Positions 8,265-17,595 of a stretch of DNA of 64,000 bases are shown piece by piece. The translations under genes and the position numbers were made by a program. The stretch is taken from assembly GCA_025201845.1 (NCBI GenBank), contig MU603966.1, positions 84,265 through 148,264 on the forward strand, given 5' to 3'. The stretch is from Martensiomyces pterosporus (taxonomy: Eukaryota > Kickxellomycota > Kickxellomycetes > Kickxellales > Kickxellaceae). The notes beneath the pieces were generated by a model, which did not search any database, was not told where the DNA came from, and worked only from the letters and a program-made list of their open reading frames with translations. Within the stretch, counting starts at the first letter, position 1. Each line of letters opens with the position of its first letter.

Positions 8265-9308
8265 CTATATGATCTCAAGCTTCTTTGCCTCGCCGTCATA
8301 CTTGGCATGGTGCCTGGCCCACAGATTGGCGAGCGACTCGAGGTACAGCGCGTGGTATCGGTCAATGTCATCCTCTGTGGGACACTCGATCTTCTCCAAC
8401 TCTACGGGCTTTCCAAGGACGAACGTAATAGGTGTCCTGAATGGAATGCACCCGTTCTTGCCGTAGAATATAGGGATGGCGAAGTGCATGAACTTTTTGA
8501 GCCGCATCTGCACCATGAACAAGAGCGATCCGGGAGGGTTGTCCACCTGCTTGAATATCTTGTTTTCGTTGAAAACAAAGATAGGCAGGAGGTCGGCACC
8601 GGCCACCAGTGCCTCACGCACAAAGCCCTTGCGGTTGCGCAGAAGAAGCGATGTCACCTCGGTGCTTGTCATCAGGCTTTCGCGCGCACCGCCGACAACG
8701 ATGCCGGGGACATGCCCGTCTCCGCGAGCGAGGCACCTGCGAATCGACTCCTTGGACGAGGATATGCTGCCGAGGCTACGCAGGTATTCTCTAAAGATCG
8801 GCACTCGGAGGGTAACTGGCAGAACCGCAGGGTGGAGCTTGAGTCCGGGAACCGCGTCGTCCAGGCCGGATTTCTTAGCTCCCAGCACCAACTGAGCTCC
8901 ATAGCTCAGGATCCCATGCGGGTGTACGCATGCAATGTGCTTCCTCTTGGGGTCGATGCGCTCCTCGCAGACGATCCGTGGTGTAAAGTAGCTGACAATG
9001 TAGTCCCACACCGACAGGCTGCGTATCCACTCCACCTGGTTCCCCATGCCGCTCTCAACACTCGGATCCATGTAGCAGTACACACCATACAGCAGCAGCA
9101 CCACTCTGAGGCCGGGAAATGCAAAGAAAAGCAGCAGGTAAATGAGCGGACAGACAATGATGGCCATTCCAAACAACGTCACGACGATGGTCTGCATCCA
9201 TCCTGTATACTCTGCGCTGCTAGCGTCGTCCATGCACCTGTAGTTAAAGCAAGGGTCGCTAGTGCTCCGGTGGTTATCTACAGGCTGGCCTTTTTGTTGC
9301 TCGCCCAT
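8265..9308 (-). CDS. DGA1: Diacylglycerol O-acyltransferase, DGAT2/MOGAT family
   Basis: The 347-residue enzyme transfers an acyl chain from acyl-CoA to diacylglycerol, the last step of triacylglycerol synthesis, at the ER and lipid droplets. Two adjacent N-terminal hydrophobic segments (about 37-78) form the usual membrane hairpin. The catalytic motif HPHG is at residues 129-132 (ACVHPHGILSYG). Downstream lie RVPIFREYLRSLG, the GDGHVPGIVVGGARESL block and FVREALVAGADLLPIFVFNE, all characteristic of DGAT2. Length is normal for the family and there is no intron. It is transcribed divergently from SDHC, 734 bp away. A monoacylglycerol or wax substrate cannot be excluded from sequence. Confidence 0.93.
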   Translation of the reverse strand: MGEQQKGQPVDNHRSTSDPCFNYRCMDDASSAEYTGWMQTIVVTLFGMAIIVCPLIYLLLFFAFPGLRVVLLLYGVYCYMDPSVESGMGNQVEWIRSLSVWDYIVSYFTPRIVCEERIDPKRKHIACVHPHGILSYGAQLVLGAKKSGLDDAVPGLKLHPAVLPVTLRVPIFREYLRSLGSISSSKESIRRCLARGDGHVPGIVVGGARESLMTSTEVTSLLLRNRKGFVREALVAGADLLPIFVFNENKIFKQVDNPPGSLLFMVQMRLKKFMHFAIPIFYGKNGCIPFRTPITFVLGKPVELEKIECPTEDDIDRYHALYLESLANLWARHHAKYDGEAKKLEII

Positions 9309-10042
9309 TGTTTGTTTTGTATTCGGTGTGGTCTAGGTGTGGCTCTGCAGCAATAAAAGAAAAGCAGGCTTAAGAGCAGGAAAGTGGTATTGAAAGCTGT
9401 AAGTACGTGTGCAACGAGGTTGAACAGGGGCTGCTATGTGCTTTGCAAGAGAGGAGAGAGGTGGAAGCCCGTTGAAAGCAGGAGCCAGTCGATATTTAAG
9501 GCTGGTCGCTTGGCAGCATGCGCTCGGTGCCTTCAGCCAAACGACAATATTAACCGTGCAAAGGAAAGGCAAGCGTGCAGCCCCGCTTTTTCTGTGTGCG
9601 GCCATGCTTTTCACAAGCCAAGGGGTCTGCTTGCTCGCCATCGTATGATCCTTCCCCGGATACTGGTGTGCGCCTGGGCTCTCCCAGGACCACCCAGCAA
9701 CCAGGCGAGAGCGAGAGTGCCTGCTTGGGGCTGGCTCGGGTGCCCCGGATCTACCGGTATTGCAGTTCGAGCCGGCTCGCCGTTGCCATATCGGGTGGCC
9801 CAGGAGAGGACTCTTTTTTCCCCAAGCGGTGTACACACTGGCCACCCCTGCTCCCCGCTGTGCAAGAGATAGATGGGACAGGCGCGCGGAGATAGTGTGC
9901 AGGCGAGCAGAGGTCCTGATAACGGCAGCAGCTTGCTACCTCCTATCACACCTTGCCCCTTGTCCGTTTTTGTCTTCTCTTCAGCACTCTACTTCATTAC
10001 TCGGCACATTTATCTTCGCCTTATTGAAAACGGAAGGGAAAA
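9309..10042. other. Divergent promoter region between DGAT2 and SDHC
   Basis: A 734-bp spacer between two head-to-head start codons. C/T-rich stretches, as in many fungal promoters, lie close to the SDHC side (about 9950-10010). Short open frames here show no similarity to known proteins. Confidence 0.55.
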
Positions 10043-10841
10043 ATGTTTTCTGCAGTCACCAGAACAGGCGCTCTCAACGCTGCTCGCCTCCCATTCAGCC
10101 GCGCTGTCACTGCGCGCACTGCTCGGTAAGCACACGTCGGCCGTCATTTCACATCCAAATGACAGTGCCTAGTGGCACAGAAGCAGGGGCAGGGTTCTCC
10201 CCCTGCTTTTTGGAGCTGCTCTGCAGAGCATTGCCAGCCAGCATGTTCTTTTGCTGACACTGCCGTCTGGACATACGCTACTTTGAAACGAATCCGCTGG
10301 CCAGACGCCCGCCATCAGCACATACTCTCGGTGGCGCTTCAGTGTCTCTAATCAACCCCTTTCTTGTCGCTGTTGCATCTACCAGCAGCTGTGTAGTGCT
10401 TTCATCGCCTCGCCCATGCGCCGTAATGAGGAGCCTCAGTCGGTTGTCGCTGAGCGTGCTAGGAAGAACCGCCCTGTTTCGCCCCACCTCGGCATCTACC
10501 AGCCACAGATGACCTGGTACCTCTCCGGCCTCAACCGCATCACTGGCGTCACTGTTGCTGGCAGCGCCTATCTATACACCGCGGCATTTGGTCTTGCTCC
10601 TGCCCTTGGACTGGATCTTAGCTCAGTCGCTGTCGCTGGTGCGCTTTCGACACTTCCTACATTTGTGCTGATCGGCGCCAAGGCTGCCATCTCGGGCTGC
10701 TTCTCGTTCCACTTTTTCAGCGGCATCCGCCACCTGTGGTGGGATACTGGCAGATCAGTCAGCAACCAGGGTGTTATCAAGACCGGCTATATCACCATCG
10801 CGGCTACTGCGCTGGCCACCGGCTACTTCACCTTCTTCTAA
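10043..10841 (+). CDS. SDH3: Succinate dehydrogenase cytochrome b subunit (SdhC / Sdh3)
   Basis: Two exons, 10043-10125 and 10397-10841, with a 271-nt intron (GTAAGC...TGTAG) that joins in phase to give 175 residues. Exon 1 encodes an Arg/Ala-rich amphipathic mitochondrial presequence (MFSAVTRTGALNAARLPFSR). Exon 2 carries the family signature RPVSPHLGIYQPQ...LNRITG, three hydrophobic helices and the haem-site motif HFFSGIRHLWWD. The subunit anchors complex II in the inner membrane and helps form the ubiquinone and haem b sites. An ATG at 10416 would lack the presequence, so the spliced start is preferred. Confidence 0.93.
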
Positions 10842-12131
10842 ATGCCTTCGTATCTACCTTCAGCTCCGTTTATACAGGCCAGCTATTCCTTTATTTTGTT
10901 TTTGGCTCAATCGCATTCGTGCTGAAACGCAGAATCGACAGCGTGCAAGGAGGCTGGCAGTAGCCAGCAGTGATAACAGGCAGCAAAACGGTGCAGATAA
11001 TCGAGTGGCATCTTGTGTATCAAAAGTCCCCCAAGGGCCTTATTGGAGCACAGGCGGGGCTTTGCGCACTCGCACGACAGCACCGACGAGATGTGGTTGG
11101 GATCGCTTGCAAGAACAAAGTGGCGACAGCAGTGTTGATGGGCCATTGTAGCATCGGATGGAAGTAGACCCACATTGCGCATTTGTTGATAATAGGCGGT
11201 TCGCAAGGTCAGAGCGAGCTTGCTCTGCCATCCCCACAGTGGCTATTTTCGTCGGCAGATGTTGTGCTGTACATCTCATTTGCTGGTGTGTTTTGCTGCG
11301 ACAATTGTTGTTGCTGCTGAAAGGATTTGCATGGGCAAACCAAGAAACGGTTTTCCTTCCTGGACTGTTGCAAGGGCGAGGGTCTGCTCGCTCACATTAG
11401 CCAAACCAACTCCACGAGCTCCTTTCTCTTTTCTCTTGCCCTCCTTGTTTCGACAGCCAAAACCCCCTCCCTACCTCTATTCCGCCGCCCATCTCTTACT
11501 GTATTCCCTGTGCACCGCCTCCCTTACCTTTTCTGCTCCCTCTCTTTTCTACCCGCATTCAAACTTGTGCCTGCCCTCGTTGACCGAATACCAGGCATAT
11601 AACCCTCTTTACGAACGTAAGTCAAGGCCAGCCGATAGCCAGCAACGGCCTGCAGCTTATCCCTGTGTGCCCCGGCGCTGATTGTTGCAGTATTTGCAGT
11701 CATCCCGCCGCGCTACCCCGCGCATGCGGTGTTGGCACACGCTGCTCGGACTTGGCAAAGCCACAGCTCTATTGTGAGAATATCGTCGCAATGCAGCGCA
11801 GCCTTGCTTCTGCCTTTGTACTTGGCCCCTTAGCCTTTGCACTGGCAGAAAGTCACACATGCACATGTGGAAATTCACACCCTTGTCCTCTTTGTACTAT
11901 TGCGAACCGTGTATGTGCCCATCTATATGTACATGTACATGTAAGGCTCTCATTGTAGTTAACGACAGCAGGCAATTTTCCGCACACTAATCGCAGTTGC
12001 CTGCCCCCCTTTTCCCTCCTCTTCTTGTCACCACTTCTTCCGCCTTGTTCCATACTCGCGCCCCCTTTTTGCCCTTTAGCACCCCTCAGGAAACCCGACG
12101 CACTGGCCTGTTTCGTGTAGTTTCTGAAAAT
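10842..12131. other. Intergenic region, no supported gene
   Basis: About 1.3 kb. A C/T-rich block at about 11400-11620 and another at 11998-12110 (many CCCTTTT, CTCTTCTT runs) precede the next gene and look like promoter and leader. Small open frames occur in both directions but none has recognisable domains. A short palindromic ACATGTACATGT lies near 11930. Confidence 0.5.
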
Positions 12132-15100
12132 ATGAATTTGAGCGGTCTGTCGTATCTCCAGTTCCTCGTAGTCGACGCCTTCATCGCAATCTATCTATTC
12201 CTGCGGATAAATGAGACGCGTGCATGGGCCAGTATCAATCCGGTATCTGTGCTGCGCCTAAACAGCCCAAACCGCGCAGATGCCACAGTCAGAATGATAG
12301 GGTTCTACAGCTGCTTGCTTGCTGTCGCCTTGTTTATGGCTCGCGACGGCATCATGGCCAGCATGGAGCTCCAAGACGTGAACCTCTGTCGAGCAGCCAT
12401 CTATCTTGGCCAAACAGTCACTCCGCTCGATGCACAGCAGCTTCCCGACATCAAAAAGGGTCTTGACCTGTGGGACGTTGGCAGCGCATTCATACTCGTC
12501 GCTATGGGTTGTGTGATGCGGACCTGGGCTTCCGTGTCCTTGCGTAGAATGCTTGGTAAGGACACGCTTCTGAGCGTTGCTGCTGGTCAGCTAATGCTCG
12601 CGTTTGGGTTCGTCAGCTTCACCATTACGCTGATAGTGCACTTTGCGGTGTTCAAAAACCCAAGCGACATCTCCGTGGCCCGCAGCATTTCTCGTATCAC
12701 CATCACGATGCTTCTGCTTGTATTCTGGGTCCTGCTAATTTGGGTCCTGCTACGGGTGAACCGCATTCTGCACCAAACGCGGTCGCGCGATCCAAATGCC
12801 ACGGCAGCTGTTGTTGCCGCAGTTGAAAAGGTGTACACGCGGCCGGGCCCAATGCCGAATATTCGCTACCTGATTGGAATGCAGTCGCTCTCGTTCATGA
12901 AGAGCACCGGCGTGGTCCTTGCGCTGATTCTGTTTGTACGCATTGCCATGTTCCTTACCTTTGACATCGGCTACTTGACTCCATCAAAGCTCATTCAGAA
13001 CAGTCTCTCTGGCGGCAACACCACTACTGGTATCGGGACTCTGTCCACCTCTCTTCTCCTGGTAGCCATTGTGCACACTCTGTTCCCCTGGCCACAGGAT
13101 GTGCTCGTCGAAGTGTTTAGCAAGGTTGCTGAAATGGATGAGCAGTCTAGGATGGCATTCATTGATGGCAAGCCAGCACGCCACTCTCATCACGGCAACG
13201 CAATGTCTTCTACATTTACATCGCGCAACCCAAGCTTCAGTGCCTCAACTGAAATGAGATCTCGTACTCAGAGTGCTACAACGCGTGTCGGTGACATGAC
13301 AACGGCGAACGAAGCAAAAGCCATCACGGCAGCAGCAGCAGCAGCAGCAGCAGCATATCCTCCATCTCCGCTGAATCTGACGGCCAATGAACAAGGCTCT
13401 GGATATGGACAGCAAAATACGAACCAAAAATCGCAGTCCCTAAACCAGCCAGACAGCGGAGGATATGCTGGACAAGGCTTCCTCCAGCAGATACCTTACA
13501 TCGACCGCAACACTAGAGAGAACTCGTTCTTTTCACAAGGTCCTTGGTCGCCACAGGGATTGCAGGGCTTGTCTAGCACAACCCATTCGAGCATTGCTAA
13601 TGGCAGAGAATCCATGGCATCTACAAACATCTACCAGAATGGCCAGCCTCCCTCACTAGAGCAGCTTGTTCACTCAAACACTGGTGCACACATTGTGTCT
13701 GCTGAAGGCAGGCAGGATATGCTCCAGCAGTCAGCAATGAACAACGCATCTCTGCTGTTTGCTGATTCAGAGGCAGGTGGCTCTCGCTATGGCAATGCTG
13801 GAACCAACGAGAGCGCTTCTGTGGCATCAAGACTCGTGGCGAACAGCGCGTATATCCCGATGTCCAGTTCGCAGAAGCTCCCGTCAGTTGCAGCACAGAC
13901 TGGCATGCCCGCCACTCGTATTCTGGTCAACGAGGCGGCTGCGGGACCTGTCGCACCTGTCGCTATGAGCAGCTTGATTGTCAACATGCCCAACCAGGCC
14001 AACACAGCTGCAGCAAGTCCAAGCTCGTTGATCTCTGCCTATGCCCACATGCACAGCGAGCTCCCAACGCCCACCCAGCCATTCGCTGAGCAGCGGCCAT
14101 CGTCCTTCGTTTCTGACGAGTATCAGTACGAGCCCTCTGCACCGAATGCAAACAGAGGGTCAGTTGTGTCGCGTAACCCATTCACTGAGGATGGCGGTTC
14201 TTTTGAGAAGCTAGCTCAGCCTTACAGCAGCAGCAACAGCAACAACAACAGCAGCAACGTCCACGTCTATGTTGCAAGCCCTACCCAAAGCAAGATGAGC
14301 GATACTGGTGCCGATGGCGCTGCTGACGAGATCCTCAAGCCTCAAAGTGGCACTGGGCCCATTCTTATCCGAAAGGGCTCCAAGGCATCAGTTCGACGCA
14401 AAGGAACAGTTGAGCGGAAGAGCAGTCGCAAGCGAAACAACAAGACTGCTTCGGGCGAGATGAGGATAGCCACAAGCTCGCAAGAAGACACTCGGAGCAT
14501 CAGCAGTGGCACTGCAGGGGAAAAGGTTGCGGACTCGGCACCAGCTGTTAGTGAATCTGCTTCCATGCCTGATCACGGCCACGGAGATGCGGCTGCTACC
14601 AAAGATCCCCAAATCTTGGGTAGTGCGGACACATTTGCTGACGACGGCGATGTTGCCGCATCTGTTAAGGTAAATAACACCCGGATGAGTGCATTTAACG
14701 GAGCTGCCACAAGGTCGCCGGCGATTCTAGCTGGTGCAGCTTTGGAGCCCATCCCAACAGCAAAGCCAGGCCGCGACTCGTCCACAATAAGCGGCATGTC
14801 GTGGGATAACAAGGATGACATCCGTGCAGCCGAACCATCGTTGCCAGCTGCTCCTGTCACGACGCCATTGGCGCTGGCCACAAATCTTGGCCACCTTAAC
14901 CAGGGAGCAGCCAGTGCAAGCAATCTGTCGCCGTCGCTGTACATACAGTCGCTCTCTAATATCCGACGCAACTCGGGCACTGAAGTCCACTCGAGCCTCA
15001 CGTCGCTACACACGGCGACATCAGCATCGGAGGGCTTCTTTACGCCCAATTCCAGCATCGCCCAGATTGGTGGTGCAAATGCTCCATCAATCAGGCGTGT

Positions 15101-15509
15101 TCTCACAAACGACAGTATGCTTAGTCTGAGCAGCAGCAACAATGGCGATATCTTCTTGCCGGCATCTTCGCAGTTCAGCCTTGCCTATGCTGATGCCAGT
15201 GATAGCGGTGCTGCCCTGCAGTCCGCTGGTGCCACTCGCATCAGCCTGGCACCCGTCGCTGAAGAGCGCCCCTCAACGGCGCCGTCATCAAGCAGAAAGC
15301 ACGATTCCGAGAGCCTGTCTGGCAGTATAGCCAACCAAGCACCGACTTTTACTCCCTTGCGCCGTGTTGAGACCCTGCGGAAAGCCGTTGCAACGGATGC
15401 GCTGCTGATCGAGTCCTCGTTGCAGTCTCCAACAGGACAGGAGGATACAGGTGCGTTGATATCAGCGCTACCAATGCCGTCAGACCAGGATGGCCGAATC
15501 CTCCTCTAA
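12132..15509 (+). CDS. Large polytopic membrane protein with long disordered C-terminus (unrecognised)
   Basis: About 1125 residues from ATG 12132; the frame is open further upstream, but that part is leader-like. The first roughly 360 residues hold six or seven hydrophobic helices separated by short loops (e.g. YLQFLVVDAFIAIYLFL, LVFWVLLIWVLL). The remaining 760 residues are polar and low-complexity, rich in Ser, Ala, Asn and Gln, with a poly-Ala run near residue 404 and a basic patch (RRKGTVERKSSRKRNNK, about 755). Such a plan is seen in membrane receptors and transporters with regulatory tails, but no diagnostic motif was found. It may be a lineage-restricted protein. Single exon. Confidence 0.8.
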   Translation: MNLSGLSYLQFLVVDAFIAIYLFLRINETRAWASINPVSVLRLNSPNRADATVRMIGFYSCLLAVALFMARDGIMASMELQDVNLCRAAIYLGQTVTPLDAQQLPDIKKGLDLWDVGSAFILVAMGCVMRTWASVSLRRMLGKDTLLSVAAGQLMLAFGFVSFTITLIVHFAVFKNPSDISVARSISRITITMLLLVFWVLLIWVLLRVNRILHQTRSRDPNATAAVVAAVEKVYTRPGPMPNIRYLIGMQSLSFMKSTGVVLALILFVRIAMFLTFDIGYLTPSKLIQNSLSGGNTTTGIGTLSTSLLLVAIVHTLFPWPQDVLVEVFSKVAEMDEQSRMAFIDGKPARHSHHGNAMSSTFTSRNPSFSASTEMRSRTQSATTRVGDMTTANEAKAITAAAAAAAAAYPPSPLNLTANEQGSGYGQQNTNQKSQSLNQPDSGGYAGQGFLQQIPYIDRNTRENSFFSQGPWSPQGLQGLSSTTHSSIANGRESMASTNIYQNGQPPSLEQLVHSNTGAHIVSAEGRQDMLQQSAMNNASLLFADSEAGGSRYGNAGTNESASVASRLVANSAYIPMSSSQKLPSVAAQTGMPATRILVNEAAAGPVAPVAMSSLIVNMPNQANTAAASPSSLISAYAHMHSELPTPTQPFAEQRPSSFVSDEYQYEPSAPNANRGSVVSRNPFTEDGGSFEKLAQPYSSSNSNNNSSNVHVYVASPTQSKMSDTGADGAADEILKPQSGTGPILIRKGSKASVRRKGTVERKSSRKRNNKTASGEMRIATSSQEDTRSISSGTAGEKVADSAPAVSESASMPDHGHGDAAATKDPQILGSADTFADDGDVAASVKVNNTRMSAFNGAATRSPAILAGAALEPIPTAKPGRDSSTISGMSWDNKDDIRAAEPSLPAAPVTTPLALATNLGHLNQGAASASNLSPSLYIQSLSNIRRNSGTEVHSSLTSLHTATSASEGFFTPNSSIAQIGGANAPSIRRVLTNDSMLSLSSSNNGDIFLPASSQFSLAYADASDSGAALQSAGATRISLAPVAEERPSTAPSSSRKHDSESLSGSIANQAPTFTPLRRVETLRKAVATDALLIESSLQSPTGQEDTGALISALPMPSDQDGRILL

Positions 15510-15870
15510 GCCCAGGCTGTTTATGTTTATGTTTTCTCTCGTTGTTTTTCGATCGCCGTTCTTTCCATTTTACTGACACCGGGTTGAAAACAATGTACGG
15601 ATATGCAGCTGTCGCCCATATATGCACCTTTCTCTTCCCATCATGACAGCCAGTGAGAGATGTCAAATACTGACCAGTATATCTAGGCGAAGAACACAGC
15701 ACATTGCTACCCGGTAGTTTTGGCGGCACGGAGCAGCCCATGAATAGTGCATTCTGCTTTATTTCATTCTGGTCTATGCTGGGTTGGAAAATGAACAGAA
15801 AACAAAAGAGTCTAGGAGTGAGAAAGGGCGCGAATCTATATCTGGTAGCGGTGTGCGCATGGGCGACGGC

Positions 15871-15984
15871 CTAAAAGTTCTCGATGAGGTTGTCAATCTG
15901 TTCCTCGGTAGGTGGGGTTGGCCGCCAGATGCTGTTGCTGGTTATGCCCATAGGAGAGCTCGAGACGCGGGCGGTAGTAGACAT
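15871..15984 (-). CDS. Possible micro-protein of 37 residues
   Basis: A short minus-strand frame encodes a Ser/Thr-rich start followed by a tail WRPTPPTEEQIDNLIENF. Its third positions are C-rich, as in neighbouring genes. A TATA-like box (TTATATAA) lies about 150 bp upstream and a pyrimidine-rich leader precedes the ATG. I do not recognise it. It could be a genuine small gene, the last exon of a larger one, or chance. The 1.6 kb around it up to 17595 has no better candidate. Confidence 0.35.
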   Translation of the reverse strand: MSTTARVSSSPMGITSNSIWRPTPPTEEQIDNLIENF

Positions 15985-16134
15985 GTCTAGCTTGGCTTGA
16001 GAGAAAGGGCGAGGGGCGGTGTGTATGTGGTGAATGCGAAAAGTGCAGATGGAGTGAGGGTGTTGAGGTTGTCGGCGTGGCTAATGATGAATGTGCTGTT
16101 GCTGTGCCTGGAAGCCGTGCGACAATGGCGCTCC

Positions 16135-16142
16135 TTATATAA
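16135..16142 (-). promoter_or_regulatory. TATA-like element upstream of the 37-residue frame
   Basis: TTATATAA, palindromic, about 150 bp upstream of the minus-strand micro-ORF start. It is the only evidence that this spacer carries a promoter reading leftwards. Confidence 0.3.
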
Positions 16143-17540
16143 CCGTCGACTTGTTCTAGCATGCCATTTACGCACCCCGGTCGGCAAGCCCAGCGCAAGA
16201 GCAGCATGTGCACACAAAGACAGAAACGCAGGCCTGGTCACAGCAAAGCAGCCAGCACATTCCATCAGCTGCGACACCAGCACAAAAGGAGACATGAGAT
16301 GCACAAAGAGGAGCGCCAGTGCAGGATGTGCTTAGTGGGGACATCCCCCAAAAGAGATTGCCTCTGCCCAGCAAAGTCACCCTTCATTCTGCCATCGCCC
16401 TCGCTGTCCTGAGATGGGGGATGCTTTTGCCCGACAAACGCACTGGAAAGCCATGGCAGCCTTTTGTACTCACTGCAAAAATAGCGAGCAGATGGAAAGC
16501 AAGGAAAATCCAAGACATCGGCAGCCAGCTGCATGCGAAAGTGTGCGCTGGCACGCCCTTGGGCAGATTGTGGCGGGTGAAAGGGCAGGGTCAGAAAGGC
16601 CTAAAGAGGATAGACTGCACGCGCATGCTTGGCCAAATTGACACGCATGTGCCCAGCGCTTTGTATGTAGCGAAGTGGCGCCAGATATAGTTCAGAGTAT
16701 ACATTTAGAAAAAGGGTTCATTGCTGATCCTGTGCTTGCCGGCCCTGAAGGCAAAGGAACCAGAAGTGCTACTCCTTTGCTTGGCGGTCAGCGCGGACCC
16801 TGGAGACGGTCTCGATCTTGCAGGAGCAGAAGAGAGCTGTTTATATCATTCGTGCCGCTTGCAGCAAACTGGTGCCATGCTATTCCGCGGTGTAAGGCTG
16901 GCACAGATCAGGTATGGCTCACCACCACATACCTCAGCTAATCGGGCTGAGCCACAGCCACTGTTCGTAAACCGTACATCTGCGGCGCAGCTGTGCGCTG
17001 GTGCTGCGGTGGCGACCACTGCCAATACAGCACACAAACCCACAGCACCAGATGGGGTCAATCAGGAAGCCCCGTCCTCATATCGCCGAATATGTAGCGG
17101 CACAGGTAAAATGTGCTGCTCAGAAACCCACGAGGCGAACAATGCCTGCAAAAAGAGATGGTGGCGGCAGGGGCTTAGAACGCCCACCCACAGGGAGTGT
17201 GTCTTGGTATCCCTGCCAGCGAGATTGCTGATGCCAGAGCACAGCAGCAATGGCAGTACTGATGATGATGCCAATATATTATGACCAAAACGGGAGCGCG
17301 TTTCTGATTGGCTGGATCTGTAGGGTTTCACATGGAAATAGCGGGAAAGGCATTTCGGGACCGCATTGCTGTCCACACCGGCGCTAGCGCCAGCGCCAAC
17401 GTCAACGCCAGCAGCGCCGCTGCTCTGTGCGCAGGGCAACGAAGGCAAACACACAACTAGGCACTTGCACGCTATTTTCTGCCGTGTACGCCATCCTGTG
17501 CCTTGGTTTCCCTCTCCCTCTCCCCTCCCCTTAGCTCCGC
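16143..17540. other. Long spacer with no supported gene
   Basis: About 1.4 kb. Overlapping open frames exist on both strands but none shows a recognisable domain or convincing codon bias. The last part (about 17500-17595) is C/T-rich and forms the promoter of the CRAL-TRIO gene. Confidence 0.5.
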
Positions 17541-17545
17541 CATAC

Positions 17546-17552
17546 TATATAT
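17546..17552 (+). promoter_or_regulatory. TATA-like element of the CRAL-TRIO gene
   Basis: TATATAT 44 bp before the ATG at 17596, inside a pyrimidine-rich tract. Motif-based only. Confidence 0.45.
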
Positions 17553-17595
17553 CCCTTTTCCTCAGCGACACCACGTCCTATTAGAAAGCGAGTAA

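Noticed and set aside
8130..9356. 408-codon plus-strand frame opposite DGAT2
   Set aside because: Antisense shadow; the minus strand carries HPHG and all other DGAT2 blocks.
11665..11958. 97-codon Cys-rich frame with a signal-like segment from an internal Met
   Set aside because: The hydrophobic segment is followed by a simple CACATG/TACATG repeat region; no splice or homology support.
16721..17284. 187-codon plus-strand frame in the long spacer
   Set aside because: No domain, no codon bias and no supported promoter; overlapping frames on the other strand are equally open.
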